NCBI GenBank assembly: GCA_964598695.1
Contig: CAZRDB010000080.1
Coordinates: 1-20,147, forward strand
Length of the DNA stretch: 20,147 nucleotides
Source: CAZRDB01 sp964598695
Lineage (GTDB): Bacteria > Armatimonadota > Zipacnadia > UBA1398
Reading direction: 5' to 3'
Shown here: positions 16,356 to 20,147 of the stretch, piece by piece
How the letters are laid out: every line of letters starts with the position of its first letter
How positions within the stretch are numbered: position 1 is the stretch's first letter
Translations under genes and position numbers: made by a program
Notes under the pieces: generated by a model
The model's database searches: none
The model's input: the letters and a program-made list of their open reading frames with translations, nothing else
What the model was told of the DNA's origin: nothing

Positions 16356-16784
16356 ATGCGCACCATGGCACGCTCGATCGGGATCGCACTCCTGACGCTC
16401 TGCCTCGCGGCGGTCTGCGGCTGCGGCGGTGGGACCGGCACGACCGACGTGACCGATCCGGTCGTCTCCGGCCTCGCCGTGACCCCGGGGACGCTCACGG
16501 CGGCCGGCGGCTCCGTCACGCTGTCGGTCGGAGCGACCGACGACAGCTTCGTCAGCGGGGTGGCCTTCACCGTGACCCAGGGCGGCGTCTCGCAGCAGGT
16601 CCTGGCTACGCGGGTCGGCGGAACCTACCGGGCGATCCTTCCGGTCCCCAACAACACGACCTCGGCGACCCGGACCTACTCGGTGTCGGTCCAGGCCGTC
16701 GATGCGGCGCAGAACGCCTCGAACACACTGACGGGCTCGTTCACGGTCGCGGGGGTCATGGCCCCGCCGCCGGCCCCCAACTAG
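16356..16784 (+). CDS. Small lipoprotein with a single Ig-like beta domain
   Basis: This is an exported 142-residue protein of unknown function. The signal peptide has a Cys-rich end (LAAVCGC), with Cys23 the likely lipidated residue, followed by a Gly/Thr linker. The rest is a Thr/Val/Ser-rich segment (VSGLAVTPGTLTAAGG, TRTYSVSVQAVDAAQNASN) that resembles bacterial Ig-like or cadherin-like folds. It ends in a Pro-rich tail, APPPAPN. It starts 20 nt after the M6 protease stop, so co-translation or co-transcription is very likely. A second in-frame ATG at 16365 is possible and fits AGAGGA (16351-16356) with 8-nt spacing; the first fits GGGAAG at 16343-16348. The mature protein is the same either way. 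A role as an accessory or anchor for the protease is inference only. Confidence 0.8.
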   Translation: MRTMARSIGIALLTLCLAAVCGCGGGTGTTDVTDPVVSGLAVTPGTLTAAGGSVTLSVGATDDSFVSGVAFTVTQGGVSQQVLATRVGGTYRAILPVPNNTTSATRTYSVSVQAVDAAQNASNTLTGSFTVAGVMAPPPAPN

Positions 16785-16815
16785 GCCACGAGCACGCCAA
16801 GCGAGCACGACCCGG

Positions 16816-16850
16816 CGGGCCGCCCCCAGTGGGCGGCCCGTCTGTTGTTG
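16816..16850 (+). terminator. Intrinsic terminator closing the exported-protein cluster
   Basis: A 10-bp G/C stem (C+GGGCCGCCC at 16816-16825 with GGGCGGCCC+G at 16831-16840) closes a 5-nt loop, CCAGT. The T-rich tail TCTGTTGTT follows. It lies 32 nt after the small lipoprotein stop. Confidence 0.85.
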
Positions 16851-16910
16851 GGGCCGGCGGAGGCGCTCCGGCGGCGACGGCGAAGCCGTGCGCGGGGATG
16901 GGGAGGAGCC

Positions 16911-16916
16911 AGGAGG
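16911..16916 (+). promoter_or_regulatory. Ribosome binding site deciding the S9 peptidase GTG start
   Basis: AGGAGG lies 7 nt upstream of the GTG at 16924. It supports that start over the in-frame ATG at 16888, which has no such site. Confidence 0.75.
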
Positions 16917-16923
16917 AGCAACC

Positions 16924-18951
16924 GTGGCAGAGAAGCAGACGGGCGCCAAGCGCCCGCGCGCGATCACGATCGCCGACCTGTACGCGTTCCGGCTCATCGG
17001 GAGCCCCGAGATGAGCCCCGATGGATCCCGCTGCGTGGTCGTGGTCCAGAGGGCCGACGTGGGCCGCAACGCCTACTACACCGACCTGTACCTGATCGAA
17101 CTCGACTCGGGCGAGCTGCGTCGACTCACCGAGGGCGACTACTCCGACAGCAACCCGCGCTGGTCGCCGGACGGTGAGTCGATCGCCTTCCTCTCGAGCC
17201 GCTCCGGCACGGGCCAGATCCACCTGCTGCCGATGCGCGGCGGGGACACGCGGAAGCTCACGAGCCTCGAGGGCCGTGCGGTCCTGGGCTTCGAGTGGAA
17301 CCCGGACTCGACGACGCTGACGGCACTCGTCCGGGGCCTCCCCCCCGACGCCGGAGAGGCCGCCCAGGAGGAGCGCAAGCGCAAGCGGCTCTCGTCGCCC
17401 ACTCGGGTGATCGACACCGTGCTGTACCGGATCGACGGGGAGGGCTACTTCGGGGCCGAGCGTGCGCAGCTCGCCCGCGTCGACGCCGCCACCGGCGAGG
17501 TCAAAGTGCTCACGAGGCTCAAGGGCGGGGTCGACAGCTTCGCGGTCTCGCCCTCCGGGGAGGAGATCGCCTACCTCACCAGCCCGGACATCCTCCGCCA
17601 TTGGGAGAACGTACTACAGGTCATCCCCGCGACCGGGGGCAAGGTCGTGCGGACGATCCCGACGCGGCCCGGCGGCAAGGGCGGGCTTGCGTGGTCGCCC
17701 GATGGCAAGCTGCTGGCCTACCTCGGACACGAGAGCCAAGAGGACCCGTGGGGCCAGTACAACGAGCACCCGTGGGTTGTGCCCGCCGATGGCTCCGAGT
17801 GGCCGCGCGACGTGGCCGAGGGCGTCGATCAGAGCTTCGCGCCGACGACTCTGGCCGATGTGGTAGGACCGGGCGGCGGCGCGCTGGCGTTCACGCCCGA
17901 CTCGGCCGCTCTCGATGTCTTTGCCCTGGAGCACGGGGCGCAGCGACCGGTCCGGATCCCCGTGACCGGGGGCAAGCCGCTGCCCCTGCTCACCGGCCAC
18001 ATCCACGCGTACGCGAAGAGCCGCGAGGTCGCGGGACGCCTGGTCGTGACCTTCCAGAGCCCCACCGAGCCCGGCGATGCCTACCTCGTGACACCCGGCG
18101 CGCGGAGGCCGAGACGGCTGACGGAGCTGAACGCGGATCTGCTCTCCGAGCTGACGCTGACCGCTCCGGAGGCCCGCTGGATCCGATGCGCCGAGACCGG
18201 GCGGCGGATCCAGGGCTGGGTCCTCAAGCCCCCGGGCTTCCGGGAGGGCCGGCAGTACCCGCTGCTGCTGGAGATCCACGGCGGACCGCACATGCAGTAC
18301 GGCGCCGGCTTCTTCCACGAGATGCACTGGCTCGCGGCCCAGGGCTGGGTGGTGGTGTTCAGTAACCCGGCCGGCAGCCACGGTTACGGCGAGGCCCACC
18401 TCCAGGCGCTTCGGCACCACTGGGGCGAGGCCGACTTCCCCGAGCTGATGGGCCTCGTCGATGCCGTCATCGCCGAGGGCTACGTGGACCCGAAGCGGCT
18501 GGGCGTCACCGGCGGGAGCTACGGCGGCTACATGACCAACTGGGTCGTGACGCACACCGACCGCTTCCGCGTCGCCGCAACCCAGCGGTGCGTCTCGAAC
18601 CTGGTTTCGATGGCCGGGTCCTCCGACTTCCCGATGGCGCCGGACGCCTACTTCGCGGGCAACGCCTGGTCGCGACCGGAGGAGCTGTGGCGGCTCTCGC
18701 CGATCCGGCTCGTCGAGCAGATCCGCACGCCGCTGCTCATCCTGCACTCAGAGGGCGACCTGCGCTGCAACATCGAGCAGGCGGAGCAGCTCTACTCCGC
18801 GCTGAAGGTACTGCGCCGGAAGACGAAGTTCGTCCGCTTCCCGCGCGAGGCGAGCCACGGCCTGTCGCGCGGCGGCCCGCCCGATCTGCGGACGAAGCGG
18901 CTCGAGGAGCTGACGGCGTGGCTGGCCGAGGGCCTCTCCGCGAAGCGGTGA
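16924..18951 (+). CDS. S9-family serine peptidase (prolyl oligopeptidase / acylaminoacyl-peptidase type)
   Basis: This is a 675-residue peptidase that should cleave short peptides. Residues about 30-430 form a beta-propeller with PD40/WD40-like motifs (MSPDGSR, WSPDGESIAF, WSPDGKLLAYLG), the gate that limits access to small substrates. Residues about 440-675 form an alpha/beta-hydrolase domain with a full catalytic triad: Ser532 in GGSYGGY, Asp612 in HSEGDLRCN, and His645 in EASHGLSRGG. The HGGPH oxyanion-region motif is also present. These features fit acylaminoacyl-peptidase-like members of the family. No signal peptide is seen, so it is likely cytoplasmic. The GTG at 16924 was chosen for the perfect AGGAGG 7 nt upstream. 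A terminator separates it from the upstream cluster, so it is probably transcribed on its own. Its exact substrate is not predictable. Confidence 0.93.
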   Translation: MAEKQTGAKRPRAITIADLYAFRLIGSPEMSPDGSRCVVVVQRADVGRNAYYTDLYLIELDSGELRRLTEGDYSDSNPRWSPDGESIAFLSSRSGTGQIHLLPMRGGDTRKLTSLEGRAVLGFEWNPDSTTLTALVRGLPPDAGEAAQEERKRKRLSSPTRVIDTVLYRIDGEGYFGAERAQLARVDAATGEVKVLTRLKGGVDSFAVSPSGEEIAYLTSPDILRHWENVLQVIPATGGKVVRTIPTRPGGKGGLAWSPDGKLLAYLGHESQEDPWGQYNEHPWVVPADGSEWPRDVAEGVDQSFAPTTLADVVGPGGGALAFTPDSAALDVFALEHGAQRPVRIPVTGGKPLPLLTGHIHAYAKSREVAGRLVVTFQSPTEPGDAYLVTPGARRPRRLTELNADLLSELTLTAPEARWIRCAETGRRIQGWVLKPPGFREGRQYPLLLEIHGGPHMQYGAGFFHEMHWLAAQGWVVVFSNPAGSHGYGEAHLQALRHHWGEADFPELMGLVDAVIAEGYVDPKRLGVTGGSYGGYMTNWVVTHTDRFRVAATQRCVSNLVSMAGSSDFPMAPDAYFAGNAWSRPEELWRLSPIRLVEQIRTPLLILHSEGDLRCNIEQAEQLYSALKVLRRKTKFVRFPREASHGLSRGGPPDLRTKRLEELTAWLAEGLSAKR

Positions 18952-18973
18952 GCGCCCCGTCTCCCGACCCGTG

Positions 18974-19011
18974 CGGGCAGCCCCTCCCGCGAGCGCTGGT
19001 GGGGCTGCCCG
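18974..19011. terminator. Probable bidirectional terminator between convergent genes
   Basis: An 11-bp perfect inverted repeat (CGGGCAGCCCC at 18974-18984 and GGGGCTGCCCG at 19001-19011) encloses a 16-nt loop. It sits in the 70-nt gap between the stops of the S9 peptidase and the sugar isomerase. No T-run follows on either strand, so the call rests on stem strength and position. Confidence 0.6.
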
Positions 19012-19021
19012 ACGACGATCC

Positions 19022-19780
19022 CTACCGCGTGCCCTCGCCGAGGCCGCTCTCCGTGAGATAGCGGTAGCTCTGCGCGACGGCCTCGAACATGTCGGTCGCG
19101 CAGTGGTCCAGCTCGACGATGAGCCAGCGCAGCACACCCGGGTCGGCTGCCTCGACGATCCGCGGCATCGCGACCTTGCCGGCGCCGACGGCGGTGTGCG
19201 GGTCGGGCGGGTCGCCGGTGAGGGGGCCGTCCTTGAGGTGCAGCAGCGGCACGCGGGCGCCGTGCTTCGCGAGCACCTCGACCGGGTCGGTTCCGCCGAA
19301 GGTGGCCCAGTAGACGTCCAGCTCCGACTTCACGTCCGGCGCCAGCTCGAGCAGCAGATCGTAGACCAGACGTCCGTCGAGCTTGTGGAACTCCCACCAG
19401 TGGTTGTGGAACGCGAACTCGAGGCCGGCCGGCTTGAGCAGCTCGGCGCCCCTCTGGAACTTCTCGGCGCACGCCTTCACCTTGTCGAGGGTGTCCATGT
19501 CGCCGGGGCCGAAGCCCGAGACGAGCGTCGTGTAGCCCAGGGTCTGGGCATCGGCGATGCACTGCTCGACGTTCTCATCCGTGGGGAGCGGCCCGTGGCC
19601 GCTGACGACCTGCAGGCCGAGGTCGTCGCACAGCCCACGGACCTGCGCGGCCGTGAGACCGTTGTACCCGGCGGTCTCGACTCCCTTGTAGCCAACCTCG
19701 GCAACGCGCTTGAGCGTCCCGGGGAAGTCCTGCGCGCACAGCTCGCGGACCGAGTAGAGCTGGAGGGCAACTGGCTTCAT
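19022..19780 (-). CDS. Sugar phosphate isomerase/epimerase (xylose isomerase-like TIM barrel)
   Basis: This is a 252-residue cytoplasmic enzyme of the AP-endonuclease-2/xylose isomerase-like TIM-barrel family. It begins MKPVALQLYSVRE, a typical first strand. Likely metal and catalytic residues lie at strand ends: Glu35 in GVETAG, His125 and His127 in FHNHWWEF, Asp155 in ELDVYW, His181/Lys183/Asp184 in LLHLKDG, and Glu223 in VELDH. Such enzymes interconvert ketoses, inositols or related sugars using a divalent metal, but the substrate cannot be assigned. The ATG at 19780 is preceded by GAGGA with 10 nt spacing; the open frame upstream is Arg/Ser-rich noise. It is convergent with the S9 peptidase gene. 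No other sugar-metabolism gene is in view, so the pathway is unknown. Confidence 0.9.
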   Translation of the reverse strand: MKPVALQLYSVRELCAQDFPGTLKRVAEVGYKGVETAGYNGLTAAQVRGLCDDLGLQVVSGHGPLPTDENVEQCIADAQTLGYTTLVSGFGPGDMDTLDKVKACAEKFQRGAELLKPAGLEFAFHNHWWEFHKLDGRLVYDLLLELAPDVKSELDVYWATFGGTDPVEVLAKHGARVPLLHLKDGPLTGDPPDPHTAVGAGKVAMPRIVEAADPGVLRWLIVELDHCATDMFEAVAQSYRYLTESGLGEGTR

Positions 19781-20147
19781 CGGTGTGGTCTCCTCAGTGT
19801 GCAGCGGTACACTGGGCGAGGGGTTCTCCGGCCGCACCGCACCCTCCTTGCGCCATGTGTGGCGGCTCCCTCGGCGGCTCGCTGCTCGCCACTGTTGCCT
19901 GGACGCGTCCGCGGCATGCGTTGCGCGGTGTGCTCGTCTGCTCGGTGTCTCTGCCGTTGTGCTGCGTCCCCGGTCGGCCCCGTGTTCCGCTCTCACATGC
20001 CTGAGAGCACCGTTGCGCCGTTCTGCCCCAGGGGATAGTCGGACGGGGCTGCCGGCACGCAGTTGCACGGCCCCCCCGGCCAGCTAAACCCCCCAACCGT
20101 GGTCCCGAGGGCCGCCCCCCCCGGCCGGTGTGGGGCGGTGCCCCGGG
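19781..20147. other. Non-coding region upstream of the sugar isomerase, to window end
   Basis: No supported gene is seen in these 367 nt. Short frames on both strands are low-complexity Arg/Ala/Pro noise. It should hold the isomerase promoter (minus strand), which I could not place. It also holds the folded element at 19970-20055. Near the end, C-rich tracts form a bulged hairpin (GGGC-CGCCCC at 20109-20118 with GGGGCG-gt-GCCC at 20132-20143). Confidence 0.5.
19970..20055 (-). ncRNA. Candidate structured RNA element upstream of the sugar isomerase
   Basis: An interrupted outer helix pairs CCGG+GCCCCGT (19970-19973, 19977-19983) with ACGGGGC+CCGG (20043-20049, 20052-20055), 11 bp in total. 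Inside it lies a perfect 7-bp hairpin, GCTCTCA/TGAGAGC (19989-20008), with a 6-nt loop. On the minus strand the interior reads GCAGAACGGCGCAAC, then CTCTCAGGCA, then GGAAC, which resembles conserved glycine-riboswitch blocks. However, the expected upstream GAGAG partner is missing. It is a hypothesis, not an assigned family. Confidence 0.3.

Noticed and set aside
11821..16389. Very long stop-free minus-strand frame opposite the M6 protease (about 1520 codons)
   Set aside because: It mirrors the repeat-rich sense gene, has no signal peptide, start signal or domain, and is explained by G/C-ending codons.
1..20147. CRISPR arrays, tRNA or rRNA genes, insertion sequences, phage genes
   Set aside because: No regularly spaced direct repeats, tRNA T-loop/acceptor pairing, rRNA-like sequence, transposase or phage structural motifs were seen. 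The only tandem repeats code for protein domains.

Overview
The window is a very GC-rich bacterial segment with strong third-position G/C bias, frequent GTG starts and clear Shine-Dalgarno sites. It is probably from a metagenome assembly, since a 10-N scaffold gap sits at 11309-11318. The taxon cannot be fixed from sequence alone. The mix of BACON-domain lipoproteins, a PQQ-type propeller lipoprotein, a huge M6 protease ending in a FlgD-like Ig domain and an 'ALQLYSVRE' sugar isomerase resembles uncultivated environmental lineages. Armatimonadota is my best guess, at low to moderate confidence.

Layout. (1) 1-569: 3' part of rsgA, a ribosome-assembly GTPase. (2) 771-5912: a two-gene sensory block on the + strand, a dCache-type methyl-accepting chemotaxis protein followed 72 nt later by a soluble multi-PAS hybrid histidine kinase with a C-terminal receiver. 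(3) 5854-6966, minus strand: a CorA-family metal channel whose signature GMN is GMS; its 3' end overlaps the kinase 3' end by 59 bp. (4) 6967-7587: a 621-nt non-coding stretch holding the divergent 5' regions. (5) 7588-16784: four consecutive + strand genes, all encoding exported proteins: a five-BACON lipoprotein, a BACON/PQQ-propeller lipoprotein, a 1464-aa M6 metalloprotease with seven tandem carboxypeptidase-regulatory-like repeats, and a 142-aa lipoprotein. Intergenic gaps are 61, 101 and 20 nt, and a strong intrinsic terminator follows the last gene. (6) 16924-18951: a cytoplasmic S9 (prolyl-oligopeptidase family) peptidase. (7) 19022-19780, minus strand: a xylose-isomerase-like TIM-barrel sugar phosphate isomerase/epimerase, convergent with the S9 gene across a probable bidirectional terminator. 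(8) 19781-20147: non-coding, with a folded element at about 19970-20055.

How the genes may work together. The MCP/kinase pair looks like a local sensory module: membrane ligand sensing plus cytoplasmic, possibly redox- or metal-sensitive, PAS sensing. The four-gene exported cluster is the most distinctive part. Two lipid-anchored, beta-rich binding/scaffold proteins, one large secreted protease and one small lipoprotein suggest a cell-surface protein-degradation or adhesion apparatus. The cytoplasmic S9 peptidase next door could finish imported peptides, but it lies beyond a terminator and that link is inference. No mobile elements, CRISPR arrays, tRNAs or rRNAs were recognised.
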